A stretch of DNA of 64,000 bases, from the NCBI RefSeq assembly GCF_040545875.1, contig NZ_JBEPMR010000013.1. One strand, 5' to 3'. Positions 9,043 through 17,901 of the stretch are shown piece after piece. The first letter of the stretch is position 1. Every line of letters starts with the position of its first letter. Below the pieces are notes generated by a model that saw only the letters and a program-made list of their open reading frames with translations, made no database searches and had not been told where the DNA came from. Made by a program: the position numbers and the translations under genes. Source of the DNA: Faecalicatena_A orotica. Lineage in GTDB: Bacteria; Bacillota; Clostridia; Lachnospirales; Lachnospiraceae.

Positions 9043-9075
9043 CATATTCCGGCCCCTGTCTGATTGAAGGGCTTA

Positions 9076-10701
9076 TTACATCATTCCCATTCCACCTGCA
9101 CCGCCTGCTGGCATTGCCGGTGTATCTTCTTTAATAGTAGAAACTACAGATTCTGTTGTCAGTAAGGTAGAAGCTACGCTTGTTGCGTTCTGTAATGCAC
9201 TTCTTGTTACCTTAGCCGGGTCCAGAATTCCTTCTTTTACCATATCAACATATTCTTCTTTGTAAGCATCGAATCCAATTCCACACTCTGATTCTTTTAC
9301 TTTGTTGATGATGACAGCGCCTTCCAGACCTGCATTTGTTGCAATGTGGTACAGTGGTGATTCCAGAGCTTTCAGAACTACCTTGGCACCTGTCTTCTCA
9401 TCCCCGTCAAGAGTCTCAGCAAGGGCTGCAACCTCTTTTGCTGCGTGGATATATGCGGATCCGCCTCCTGCAATGATTCCTTCTTCTACAGCCGCTCTTG
9501 TAGCGTTCAGGGCATCTTCCATACGAAGCTTCGCTTCTTTCATCTCTGTCTCAGTTGCAGCTCCTACACGGATAACTGCTACACCGCCAGCAAGTTTGGC
9601 AAGTCTTTCCTGTAATTTCTCTTTATCGAAATCAGATGTTGTCTCTTCAATACCTTTTTTGATCTGTGCAACTCTGTCTTCAATTGCTTTCTTATCTCCG
9701 CAGCCATCAACGATAACTGTGTTTTCCTTCTGAACCTTAACAGATTTTGCACGTCCAAGCTGATCCATTGTAGCTTCTTTCAGGTCCATTCCAAGTTCAT
9801 CGGAAATCACCTGTCCGCCTGTCAGGATTGCGATATCCTGCAGCATTTCTTTTCTTCTGTCACCATATCCAGGTGCTTTTACAGCTACTACATTGAATGT
9901 TCCGCGCAGTTTGTTCACGATCAGAGTCGTCAGGGCCTCTCCTTCGATATCTTCAGCGATAATCAGAAGTCTTGCTCCTGACTGGACGATCTGCTCTAAC
10001 AGAGGCAGGATATCCTGAATGTTAGAAATCTTCTTGTCTGTGATCAGAATATATGGATCTTCCAGATTAGCTTCCATCTTCTCCATGTCTGTAGCCATAT
10101 ATGCGGAAATATATCCACGGTCGAACTGCATACCTTCTACAAGATCAAGCTCTGTCAGCATTGTCTTGGATTCTTCGATTGTGATAACTCCATCGTTAGA
10201 AACCTTATCCATAGCATCGGCTACCATCTGGCCTACGGAATCATCCCCTGAAGATACGGCTGCAACTCTTGCGATCTGCTCTTTATCTTTCACTTTGCTG
10301 CTCATCTTTGCGATTGCTTCAACTGCAACATCTGTTGCTTTCTTCATACCTTTACGAAGAACGATCGGGTTAGCGCCTGCTTCAAGATTCTTCATTCCTT
10401 CATGAACCATAGCCTGTGCAAGTACTGTAGCTGTTGTTGTTCCGTCACCTGCTACATCATTTGTTTTGGAAGCTACTTCTTTAATCAGCTGTGCCCCCAT
10501 ATTTTCAAATCCGTCTTCCAGTTCGATCTCTTTCGCAATTGTTACACCGTCATTTGTGATAAGCGGTGCTCCGAATGATTTGTCAAGTACGACGTTTCTT
10601 CCTTTTGGTCCTAATGTTACTCTTACTGTATCAGCCAGCTGGTTAACGCCTCTTTCCAATGCTGCTCTGGCTTCTGATCCGTATTTAATTTCCTTTGCCA
10701 T
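9076..10701 (-). CDS. groEL: Chaperonin GroEL (Hsp60)
   Basis: The 541-aa subunit of the double-ring ATP-dependent folding chamber. It shows the GDGTTTATVLAQ ATPase motif near residue 86 and a Met/Gly-rich C-terminal tail (GGAGGMGMM). Reading continues upstream to a GTG at 10710, but GAGGAG sits 8 nt before the ATG at 10701 and MAKEIKYG is the conserved start. It lies downstream of groES in a HrcA-regulated operon. Confidence 0.99.
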   Translation of the reverse strand: MAKEIKYGSEARAALERGVNQLADTVRVTLGPKGRNVVLDKSFGAPLITNDGVTIAKEIELEDGFENMGAQLIKEVASKTNDVAGDGTTTATVLAQAMVHEGMKNLEAGANPIVLRKGMKKATDVAVEAIAKMSSKVKDKEQIARVAAVSSGDDSVGQMVADAMDKVSNDGVITIEESKTMLTELDLVEGMQFDRGYISAYMATDMEKMEANLEDPYILITDKKISNIQDILPLLEQIVQSGARLLIIAEDIEGEALTTLIVNKLRGTFNVVAVKAPGYGDRRKEMLQDIAILTGGQVISDELGMDLKEATMDQLGRAKSVKVQKENTVIVDGCGDKKAIEDRVAQIKKGIEETTSDFDKEKLQERLAKLAGGVAVIRVGAATETEMKEAKLRMEDALNATRAAVEEGIIAGGGSAYIHAAKEVAALAETLDGDEKTGAKVVLKALESPLYHIATNAGLEGAVIINKVKESECGIGFDAYKEEYVDMVKEGILDPAKVTRSALQNATSVASTLLTTESVVSTIKEDTPAMPAGGAGGMGMM

Positions 10702-10787
10702 GTCTGTCACTCCTCTTTCTTTTCTTCTATTCTTTTACTGAAATCTTCTTTTCTGGTTATTCTCTGTCCGCTTCCGGTTCGTATACC

Positions 10788-10801
10788 GCCGCTAAAGCGG
10801 C
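10788..10801 (-). other. Short hairpin between groES and groEL
   Basis: GCCGCT-AA-AGCGGC forms a tight 6-bp stem about 10 bp past the groES stop. It has no T-run, so it is more likely an mRNA processing or stability element than a terminator. Confidence 0.4.
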
Positions 10802-10811
10802 CCGGGATATT

Positions 10812-11099
10812 CTATGCTTCTACGATTGCAAGGATATCGCTCTGCTTAACAATGATATATTCCTCTTTGTCGAGTTCTACATCTGTTCCTGCATATTTGG
10901 AATAGATTACTTTATCCCCAACCTTAACCTGCATCGTCACTTCTTTTCCATCTATATTTCCACCAGGACCCACTGCGATAACTTCTGCCTCCTGTGGCTT
11001 TTCTTTAGCCTGGCCCGGCAGGACGATACCTGATTTTGTTGTCTCTTCTGCTTCTACCTGTTTTAATACAATCTTGTCACCCAATGGTACTAATTTCAT
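10812..11099 (-). CDS. groES: Co-chaperonin GroES (Hsp10)
   Basis: The 95-aa lid of the GroEL chamber. The mobile loop region (EEETTKSGIVLPGQAKEKP), the conserved N-terminus (LVPLGDKIVLKQ) and the C-terminal strand (YIIVKQSDILAIVE) are present. The ATG follows GGAGGAATT. It is first in the operon, under a CIRCE element. Confidence 0.98.
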   Translation of the reverse strand: MKLVPLGDKIVLKQVEAEETTKSGIVLPGQAKEKPQEAEVIAVGPGGNIDGKEVTMQVKVGDKVIYSKYAGTDVELDKEEYIIVKQSDILAIVEA

Positions 11100-11126
11100 A
11101 GTAATTCCTCCTTGTTTTTCGTTTTA

Positions 11127-11153
11127 TTAGCACTCATTTCTTTTGAGTGCTAA
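11127..11153. promoter_or_regulatory. CIRCE operator (HrcA binding site)
   Basis: A perfect TTAGCACTC-N9-GAGTGCTAA inverted repeat 28 bp upstream of groES. It lies just downstream of the promoter, where HrcA binding blocks transcription at normal temperature. Confidence 0.97.
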
Positions 11154-11165
11154 CCTCATGAATAT

Positions 11166-11194
11166 AAAATAGCACTCTGTTTCCATTTTGTCAA
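11166..11194 (-). promoter_or_regulatory. Sigma-A promoter of groESL
   Basis: TTGACA (11189-11194), 17-bp spacer and TATTTT (11166-11171) on the minus strand. An extra CIRCE half-site, TAGCACTC, lies at 11170-11177 between the two boxes. Confidence 0.75.
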
Positions 11195-11252
11195 CAGAGT
11201 TTCTAATTTTTTATATTTAGTTTATAAACATAAAAATCTTATGTTACCAGTT

Positions 11253-11579
11253 TTACTTTCTTTTTACAGGGCGTTTCACACCGGATACATTGTAGAATCC
11301 ATTTTTAATCTTAAACACGATCATATCACCGTGCTCGCATTGATAGCGCTCTTTTACGACTCCCGTACAGTAAAGCAGTTCTTTCTTTGTGGAAATGTAA
11401 CACTGATACTTGGCATCCAGTGAAATAGCTGTCAGCTGGTCTTCCTTCAGCAGCAAGTATATGTAGTCTTCCTCCAAATCATACTTAAAAACCTGACAAT
11501 GATGTGATGTATCATCAAAAATACCGTCTGCTGAAATCACACTCTCCATCTGCAAATCTACCGGGTTTCCTTCATACAT
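11253..11579 (-). CDS. Small conserved protein of unknown function, possibly PilZN-like
   Basis: A 108-aa predicted beta-rich protein with no membrane segment. The pattern of alternating hydrophobics with a central region of SLDAKYQCYISTKKELLYCTGVV and a basic end (VKRPVKRK) resembles the N-terminal barrel of PilZ-type proteins, but no PilZ RxxxR motif is present. I do not assign a function. AGGAGG lies 9 nt before the ATG. It lies between codY and groESL, and the codY terminator at 11618-11647 separates it from codY. Confidence 0.6.
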   Translation of the reverse strand: MYEGNPVDLQMESVISADGIFDDTSHHCQVFKYDLEEDYIYLLLKEDQLTAISLDAKYQCYISTKKELLYCTGVVKERYQCEHGDMIVFKIKNGFYNVSGVKRPVKRK

Positions 11580-11617
11580 TATATTATGCCTCCTGTTCTT
11601 TTATTAATCTGGAAACA

Positions 11618-11647
11618 GAAAGGGCATCAGCTGCCTGATACCCTTTC
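11618..11647 (-). terminator. Terminator after codY
   Basis: A 13-bp stem (GAAAGGGCATCAG with CTGATACCCTTTC, one mismatch, 4-nt loop) lies 32 bp past the codY stop, followed by a T-rich stretch on the minus strand. Confidence 0.75.
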
Positions 11648-11678
11648 GATTATCCCATCCACTGATAAGAATAAACTT

Positions 11679-12458
11679 TTATAAACGTTCTTTTTTAATC
11701 TTTTCCAATTCTGTAAAAACATAATCATTGAGCACCTTGATATAGGTTCCCTTCATCCCGGAAGAACGTGACTCAATGACTCCTGCACTTTCAAATTTGC
11801 GAAGTGCATTTACAATCACGGACCTTGTGATTCCCACACGGTCTGCGATCTTACTGGCAACAAGAATTCCTTCTGTTCCATCTAATTCTTCAAAAATATG
11901 AATAATTGCTTCAAGTTCGGAGAATGAGAGTGTGCTTATTGCAGACTGTACAATATGCTCTTTTCTTGTCTCTTCCGCGCTCTCTTCATTCACAGAGCGG
12001 AGCATCTCAAGTCCCACCACTGCTGTTCCATACTCACTCAGGATAATATCGTCAATTTCATAGACAGAGTTCTGCTTATAAATAAACAGGGTCCCTAGTC
12101 TCTCACCTGCAATGTCGATCGGTGTAATAATTGCCTGATAACCTTTAACGCTGTCTGCCGAAAATCCCAGTGTCTCCAGATTCACATTCTCTTTCGTGGA
12201 CAGGATGTTTAAAAGCCGTTCATTCAGCATTTCATCAATATGGGATCCCACAGACTCCGTAATCAGTTCTTTGATCCCGTCTACTTCTAAACACTTACTG
12301 ACCCCCAGGATCTTTCCTTTCTTACTTACTACAAGCACATTGGAATTCAAAATCTCCGTAAGGACGGCACATATATCATTGAAAACCACCTTACTGGAAT
12401 TATTGTTATGCAGTAACTTATTAATCTTTCTCGTTTTATCCAATAACTGTACGCTCAT
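11679..12458 (-). CDS. codY: GTP- and branched-chain-amino-acid-sensing repressor CodY
   Basis: CodY (259 aa, usual length) represses stationary-phase and nutrient-uptake genes when GTP and Ile/Val are high. It has an N-terminal GAF domain (about 1-155) and a C-terminal winged HTH (about 190-250) with ASKIADRVGITRSVIVNALRKFESAG, the conserved recognition helix. The ATG follows TTGGAGGAAAT. Its neighbours topA, dprA and comM are the usual Clostridia arrangement. The region from 12459 to 12573 is an AT-rich leader in which I do not see a clear CodY box. Confidence 0.97.
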   Translation of the reverse strand: MSVQLLDKTRKINKLLHNNNSSKVVFNDICAVLTEILNSNVLVVSKKGKILGVSKCLEVDGIKELITESVGSHIDEMLNERLLNILSTKENVNLETLGFSADSVKGYQAIITPIDIAGERLGTLFIYKQNSVYEIDDIILSEYGTAVVGLEMLRSVNEESAEETRKEHIVQSAISTLSFSELEAIIHIFEELDGTEGILVASKIADRVGITRSVIVNALRKFESAGVIESRSSGMKGTYIKVLNDYVFTELEKIKKERL

Positions 12459-12573
12459 AAATTTCCTCCAATTCTAATTGTATATACAAATCTTCCCAAT
12501 TTCCTCGATATAGATATGTTATCATACAACTTTCGAATTATCAACGTAATTTATCTAATTCTTTTCTATAATT

Positions 12574-14646
12574 CTAATTCTTTTTCAAATTTCGGACATA
12601 ACCGCATTTTTCATCCGCACAAACTAGCTTATTCCCCTTTTCAACCATATAGTTTCCACATTCCGGACACTTCTCTTTCGATGGTTTCTGCCAGGACATG
12701 AATTCACATTCCGGGTTGTTTTCACAGCCATAATACTTTCTTCCCTTTTTCGTCTTGCGGATTACTACATCTTTTCCGCAGAGCGGGCACAAAACACCAA
12801 TCTTCTCAAGATACGGCTTCGTATTCCTGCAGTCCGGGAATCCAGGGCAGGCAAGGAACTTCCCGTGGGGGCCATATTTAATGACCATGTTGCGTCCACA
12901 GTCTTCACAGATTACGTCGGTCACTTCGTCCTCTATCTTAACGCTCTCCAGCTCTTTCTCTGCGATCTTCACGGCTTCGTCCAAATCGGGATAGAAATTC
13001 CGGATAACTTCCTTCCAGGCCACCTTTCCCTCTTCCACCATATCTAGCAGGCCTTCCATGTTAGCCGTAAAGTTTTCATCCACGATGCTCGGGAAAGACT
13101 GTTTCATGATGTTGTTTACGACTTCACCGATTTCCGTAATATATAAATTCTTAGCTTCTTTTGTCACATAGCGGCGCCCGAGAATTGTTGAAATTGTAGG
13201 CGCGTAAGTACTTGGACGTCCAATCCCCAGTTCTTCCAGTGTCTTTACAAGCGTTGCCTCCGTAAAATGCGCCGGCGGCTGTGTAAAATGCTGCTTTGTA
13301 TCAAAGCTGTCTTTTTTCAGCTCTGTCTCCATGCTCAGGCCGTTAACCAGAACATTGCTTTCTTCCTTTTCTTCATCCGCCTCGGTGTAAACACTGCGGA
13401 ATCCGTCAAATACAACCTTGGAGGTTGACACTGTAAAACGGTAATCACCAGCCCCGATTTTAACGGAAATTGTCTCATATTTTGCCGGTTTCATCCTGCT
13501 GGCCGCAAACCGTTTCCAGATCAGCTGGTAGAGGCGGAACTGGTCTCTGGAAAGAGATTCTTTTAATGATGCCGGTGTCCTGCTGATATCGGTCGGACGG
13601 ATAGCTTCATGGGCATCCTGAATCTTCTTCTCCGTCTTTTTTGCGGCTGTGGAAGCTGCCACATACTCTTTTCCGTATATTTCTTCAATATACTGCCTTG
13701 CATTTGCGTCCGCTTCTTCTGAAATTCTTGTAGAGTCTGTACGAAGATATGTGATCACGCCGACCGTGCCATTTCCTTTGATGTCGATTCCTTCGTACAG
13801 CTGCTGTGCGATACGCATCGTTTTCTGTGTACCAAAGTTCAACACCTTCGCAGCTTCCTGCTGAAGTGTACTCGTCGTAAACGGAAGCGGGGCTTTACGG
13901 ATTCGTTCCCCTTTCTTCACATCTGTCACTTTATATTCTTCATTCTCAATCGCTTCCACAATCTGGTCCAATTCCGCCTTGGAACTGATTGTGATCTTCT
14001 GCTTTTCCGTGCCATAGAACTTTGCCGTCAATGGCCGCTTCTCACCTTTTACTTTCAGAATCGCATCCAGAGACCAGTACTCCTGCGGGATAAATGCATC
14101 TATCTCAGATTCTCTGTCCGCGATCAGGCGCAGAGCCACAGACTGCACACGTCCCGCGCTCAGTCCCCTCTTCACCTTCGCCCACAGGACCGGGCTGATC
14201 CGGTATCCTACCATTCTGTCCAGAATACGGCGTGCCTGCTGTGCATCCACCAGATTCATGTCTATGTCTCTCGGTGACTTTAAAGATGCTTTTACCGCAT
14301 TCTTCGTAATCTCATTGAACGTGATACGGCGCATTTTCTTGTCATCCAGCTTCAGTGCTGTTGCCAGATGCCAGGATATTGCCTCCCCCTCGCGGTCAGG
14401 GTCAGTCGCAAGATAAACTTTGTCGGCCTTTTTCGCCTCTTTGCGCAGGTTTGCAAGGATGTCTCCCTTTCCCCGAATTGTGATGTACTTCGGATCATAG
14501 TCGTGCTCCACATCAATTCCCAGCTGGCTCTTCGGCAGATCCCTGACATGACCGTTCGACGCTGCAACTGAATAGCTGCTTCCCAGAAATTTCTTAATTG
14601 TCTTCACTTTTGCGGGTGACTCCACAATAACCAGATAATGTGCCAT
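12574..14646 (-). CDS. topA: DNA topoisomerase I
   Basis: A 690-aa type IA topoisomerase that relaxes negative supercoils. The TOPRIM domain (about 1-115, with EGE and DPDREGE) comes first, then the central domain with catalytic tyrosine in VITYLRTDSTR. Three C4 zinc ribbons follow in the last 140 residues, including CPLCGKDVVIRKTKKGRKYY and CPECGNYMVEKG. The frame opens at 14697, but GGAGGAAAG before the ATG at 14646 gives the conserved MAHYLVIVESPAK. It lies 54 bp downstream of dprA. Confidence 0.97.
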   Translation of the reverse strand: MAHYLVIVESPAKVKTIKKFLGSSYSVAASNGHVRDLPKSQLGIDVEHDYDPKYITIRGKGDILANLRKEAKKADKVYLATDPDREGEAISWHLATALKLDDKKMRRITFNEITKNAVKASLKSPRDIDMNLVDAQQARRILDRMVGYRISPVLWAKVKRGLSAGRVQSVALRLIADRESEIDAFIPQEYWSLDAILKVKGEKRPLTAKFYGTEKQKITISSKAELDQIVEAIENEEYKVTDVKKGERIRKAPLPFTTSTLQQEAAKVLNFGTQKTMRIAQQLYEGIDIKGNGTVGVITYLRTDSTRISEEADANARQYIEEIYGKEYVAASTAAKKTEKKIQDAHEAIRPTDISRTPASLKESLSRDQFRLYQLIWKRFAASRMKPAKYETISVKIGAGDYRFTVSTSKVVFDGFRSVYTEADEEKEESNVLVNGLSMETELKKDSFDTKQHFTQPPAHFTEATLVKTLEELGIGRPSTYAPTISTILGRRYVTKEAKNLYITEIGEVVNNIMKQSFPSIVDENFTANMEGLLDMVEEGKVAWKEVIRNFYPDLDEAVKIAEKELESVKIEDEVTDVICEDCGRNMVIKYGPHGKFLACPGFPDCRNTKPYLEKIGVLCPLCGKDVVIRKTKKGRKYYGCENNPECEFMSWQKPSKEKCPECGNYMVEKGNKLVCADEKCGYVRNLKKN

Positions 14647-14700
14647 AAAAATTCTTTCCTCCACCTGTCCCGGTTTTTTGTATATGCCCGGACACATTTA

Positions 14701-15783
14701 TTATTTCAATTTAATGTAATAATTCTTAGATACTTCTCTGACATATCCCTTAAGCTCCAGTGAAACAAGCACCTCTACCACCTCATTTGCACTAAGTGCA
14801 GTTTCCTCAATCAGCGAACTTACATTTCTGGGATACAAATCAAGTCGACTATACACCATATTTTCCGTAGTTTCAAGCACTTTTTTATTTTTGTCTATTT
14901 TTACCGTATCCGGAAACCCGCATATTCCAAGCTCCTCGAGCAGTATTTCCGGTGTAATCAAAATGCCCGCGCCCTGCCTGATGAGCTGGTTGCACCCCTG
15001 GCTCAGACTGCTGTTAACCGGTCCTGGAAGGGCATAAATGTCTTTCCCCTGCTCCAGTGCCATGTCCGCCGTAATCAGGGACCCGCTCTTCTCTCTCGCC
15101 TCCATCACAAGCACAACATCTGATAATCCACTAATGATACGGTTGCGTCTGGGAAAATTCTGGGGTACGGGCGGTGTCCCGGGTAAAAATTCTGACAGAA
15201 CGCCGCCTCCCTGTTCCAGAATATCAGCATACAGGCCTCTGTTTTCTTTTGGGTAACAAATATCCACGCCGCAGCCGAGCACGGAAAAGGTCTTTCCCTT
15301 CCCCATCAGAGCGCCTCTCTGTCCGATGCCGTCAATTCCCCTTGCAAGTCCGCTGATTATGCTTATCCCGCACTGTGCCAGTTTTTCTCCGTATTCTAAA
15401 GCATACTTTTCCCCATATGGAGTACACTTTCTGGCTCCCACGATGGCAATAGCTTTTCGGTCCTCTGGAGGCAGGTTTCCCTTCACATAAAGGGCATAAG
15501 GCGGAGAAGGGATTTCCAGAAGCTTTTTGGGAAATTCTTCCGAGAAATGAGGCAGAAACCGTATATTTTTTCGCCTCAGCTCCTGAAAATCTTCCTCAAG
15601 ATTCCGCGATTTCTGTGCCTGCATAATTGTATTGACATCATCCCTGTTTAAGAACTCATGCGTCATTAATTTTGTTTCTTCTATATAAAATATATCCTTC
15701 CCCGTACCAATCTTTTTTCTCAGCAGCATCTTTTTCTTATCAGACAATTTAGGGATTGCTGCCAGCCAGTACTCGTACATCAT
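14701..15783 (-). CDS. dprA: DNA-processing protein DprA
   Basis: A 360-aa protein that binds incoming single-stranded DNA and loads RecA during transformation. It contains the Rossmann core with GARKCTPYGEKYA and SGLARGIDGIGQRGAL, and a C-terminal winged-helix segment (about 300-360). Two adjacent ATG codons at 15783 and 15780 follow GGGGGAGGTGATTC, and I take the first. It starts 4 bp after the comM stop. No full competence apparatus is present in the window, so its role may be in recombination only. Confidence 0.95.
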   Translation of the reverse strand: MMYEYWLAAIPKLSDKKKMLLRKKIGTGKDIFYIEETKLMTHEFLNRDDVNTIMQAQKSRNLEEDFQELRRKNIRFLPHFSEEFPKKLLEIPSPPYALYVKGNLPPEDRKAIAIVGARKCTPYGEKYALEYGEKLAQCGISIISGLARGIDGIGQRGALMGKGKTFSVLGCGVDICYPKENRGLYADILEQGGGVLSEFLPGTPPVPQNFPRRNRIISGLSDVVLVMEAREKSGSLITADMALEQGKDIYALPGPVNSSLSQGCNQLIRQGAGILITPEILLEELGICGFPDTVKIDKNKKVLETTENMVYSRLDLYPRNVSSLIEETALSANEVVEVLVSLELKGYVREVSKNYYIKLK

Positions 15784-15787
15784 AGAA

Positions 15788-17320
15788 TCACCTCCCCCAG
15801 TACTTTTTATCCATCGTCCGGTAGCCAATGGCTTCTTTTATGTGCTTTTCCTCTATTTTTTCAGAGCCTTCCAGATCGGCAATTGTCCGTGAAACCTTCA
15901 GAATCTTATGATAAGTCCTTGCCGTCAGCCTGAGTGCGGAATATGCCTGTTCCATTAGTTTACTTTCCTGCCTGCCCAGCCTGCAGTATGTATCCAGTTC
16001 CTTTACCTCAAGCAGCGCATTGGAAGTAATCGTTGTTCCCACATAACGCCTGTTCTGAATCTCCCTTGCCCGGCATACCCTCTCTCTGATTTCGGCAGAA
16101 CTCTCCTGTTTCTTCCGGTTCTTCAGAGACTCATACTTCACCTTCGGGGCCTCTGCACATATATCAATCCGGTCCAGAAACGGCTGGCTGATCTTCCCCA
16201 GATAGTGCTGGATCTGCCCCGGGGTGCAGGTACACCTCTCGATATCAGGATAACACCCGCACGGACAGGGATTCATGGCGGAGACAAGCATAAAATTAGC
16301 CGGGAAAATATAGCTGCCGTGTGACCTCGATATCCGGATCCGGTGTTCTTCCAGAGGCTGTCTTAAAACCTCCAGCACCGATTTTTGAAATTCCGGCAGT
16401 TCATCCAAAAACAGAACCCCGCCGTGGGCCAGACTGATCTCCCCCGGGACGGGCATCAGCCCTCCCCCGATTAAGGCCGCCCTTGTAGCCGTGTGGTGTA
16501 CACTGCGGAAGGGGCGCTGTCTGATCAGGGGTGCTTCATTTTCTACCAGACCCATGATGCTGTATATTTTCGTGATCTCCATGCTCTCTTCCATTGTAAG
16601 TGGAGGCAGGATGCCCGGTATACGCTTCGCAGCCATTGATTTCCCGCTCCCGGGCGGCCCTACGAGGAGCAGGTTGTGTCCGCCCGCAACCGCAACCTCG
16701 ACAGCTCTTTTCACCGACTCCTGTCCCTGGATATCGCTGTAATCAGGCAGTTCTTCTTTCTTACTTCCTCCACCTCTTTCAGGGTATGGCTGTGCTTCCA
16801 GATGAAGCTGCCCGGCCAGATAACAGAAGACTTCCTCTAGATTCTTTACCCCGACTACCGACATTCCCTCCGCAAGCGCACCTTCCGCCGCATTGTCTTT
16901 TGGCACAATACACGAGCGGATTCCAGCACTGCGCGCTTCCAGTACAATGGGCAGGATTCCCGGTACCTTCTGTACAGAGCCATCAAGCCCCAATTCCCCT
17001 ATCAGAAGCATTCCCTCTGTGCTTTCCTGCGGGAGCTCTCCCAGCGAAATCAGGATGGAAACCGCTATCGGCAGGTCAAACGCTGCCCCTCTTTTTCGCA
17101 TCGTCGCGGGAGACAGATTAATCACTGTCTTTCTGGCCGGATAGTCCAGCCCGGAATTCCGGATTGCCGTACGCACCCGCTCAGCCGCCTCCTTCACCTC
17201 TGATGACAGATAACCAACCATATGAAACGCCGGAAGTCCATTGCTGACATCCGCCTCCACATGTACAAACTCTACTTTCAGCCCCTGAATAGAGGCCGAC
17301 AAAACCGTGCTGAAACTCAT
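15788..17320 (-). CDS. comM: YifB-family Mg chelatase-like AAA ATPase (ComM)
   Basis: A 510-aa hexameric AAA+ helicase related to ComM, which drives branch migration during natural transformation. The N-terminal lon-protease-like domain is followed by the AAA core with Walker A GPPGSGKS, Walker B LFLDELPEF and Mg_chelatase C-terminal helices. Open reading continues to 17458, but the ATG at 17320 with GAGAGGAGTGTGCGG upstream gives MSFSTVLSASIQGLK, the family start. It is first in a pair with dprA. Confidence 0.94.
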   Translation of the reverse strand: MSFSTVLSASIQGLKVEFVHVEADVSNGLPAFHMVGYLSSEVKEAAERVRTAIRNSGLDYPARKTVINLSPATMRKRGAAFDLPIAVSILISLGELPQESTEGMLLIGELGLDGSVQKVPGILPIVLEARSAGIRSCIVPKDNAAEGALAEGMSVVGVKNLEEVFCYLAGQLHLEAQPYPERGGGSKKEELPDYSDIQGQESVKRAVEVAVAGGHNLLLVGPPGSGKSMAAKRIPGILPPLTMEESMEITKIYSIMGLVENEAPLIRQRPFRSVHHTATRAALIGGGLMPVPGEISLAHGGVLFLDELPEFQKSVLEVLRQPLEEHRIRISRSHGSYIFPANFMLVSAMNPCPCGCYPDIERCTCTPGQIQHYLGKISQPFLDRIDICAEAPKVKYESLKNRKKQESSAEIRERVCRAREIQNRRYVGTTITSNALLEVKELDTYCRLGRQESKLMEQAYSALRLTARTYHKILKVSRTIADLEGSEKIEEKHIKEAIGYRTMDKKYWGR

Positions 17321-17578
17321 CCGCACACTCCTCTCTTCTTTTCTATAAATCATTCCATGAAACACGGCCGAACCGGCCTGATGATTGATCTGCTGTACCG
17401 GAAAAAGAAATTTCCGGAACTGTATGATTATCATATCCCGCCATTGTAAAACTGTCAATTTTATATTTGTTAAATTTTCCCATGATTCCTAAAAAAAGCA
17501 TAAACTTTCTTATCTGTCTCCTCTTCTTCCATCGGATATAGTATACTGGTAATATAGAAAATTCAAGGAGGTTTCACT

Positions 17579-17788
17579 ATGGAGAAACAGCAGTATGTAT
17601 GCCCCAAATGCGGCAATAACCACTATGAAAGCGATCAGTTTCAGGCAACCGGCGGGAACTTTGCCAAAGTCTTCGATGTACAAAACAAGAAGTTTCTGAC
17701 AATTTCCTGTACACGCTGCGGATATACAGAATTATACAAACGTCAGAACTCCGACGGATGGGACGTTCTGGACTTCCTCATGGGATAA
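17579..17788 (+). CDS. Small zinc-ribbon nucleic-acid-binding protein
   Basis: A 69-aa protein with two CxxC knuckles (CPKCGNNHYE near residue 8 and CTRCGYTELY near 44). It matches the zinc-ribbon proteins of the YpzJ/COG3478 type. No enzymatic domain is seen. The ATG follows TCAAGGAGG. It reads rightward between comM (leftward) and sigK. The role is unknown, and binding to nucleic acid or to a partner protein is the family expectation. Confidence 0.85.
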   Translation: MEKQQYVCPKCGNNHYESDQFQATGGNFAKVFDVQNKKFLTISCTRCGYTELYKRQNSDGWDVLDFLMG

Positions 17789-17844
17789 CAGGCCCTTAAA
17801 CCTTACAAAAAGAGCCCCCACCTGTCCTTATTTGTGGTGGAAAA

Positions 17845-17874
17845 GCACAATTTCAGCACTTCGCACATAGACTA
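17845..17874 (+). promoter_or_regulatory. Putative mother-cell sigma (SigK/SigE-type) promoter of sigK
   Basis: CATAGACTA (17866-17874) fits the sigma-K -10 consensus CATA-N3-TA, with GCACAA 15 bp upstream. The predicted transcription start near 17881 leaves room for the AGAGGTG ribosome site at 17889-17895. Inference from consensus matching. Confidence 0.5.
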
Positions 17875-17901
17875 TATCAAATGTGCTTAGAGGTGCTGTT
17901 C

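Larger units (their letters stand above)
8773..9075. other. Intergenic region between guaB and groEL
   Basis: 303 bp without a gene. It holds the guaB promoter (8859-8887), the guaB leader and the groEL terminator (9006-9042). The middle part, about 8890-9000, is AT-rich and I see no further structure there. Confidence 0.8.

Noticed and set aside
16600..17121. 173-aa rightward open frame in comM
   Set aside because: Antisense to the conserved ComM ATPase domain, no ribosome site and no similarity that I recognise.
17819..17835. CCACC/GGTGG hairpin between the zinc ribbon gene and sigK
   Set aside because: Short stem without T-run, probably chance.
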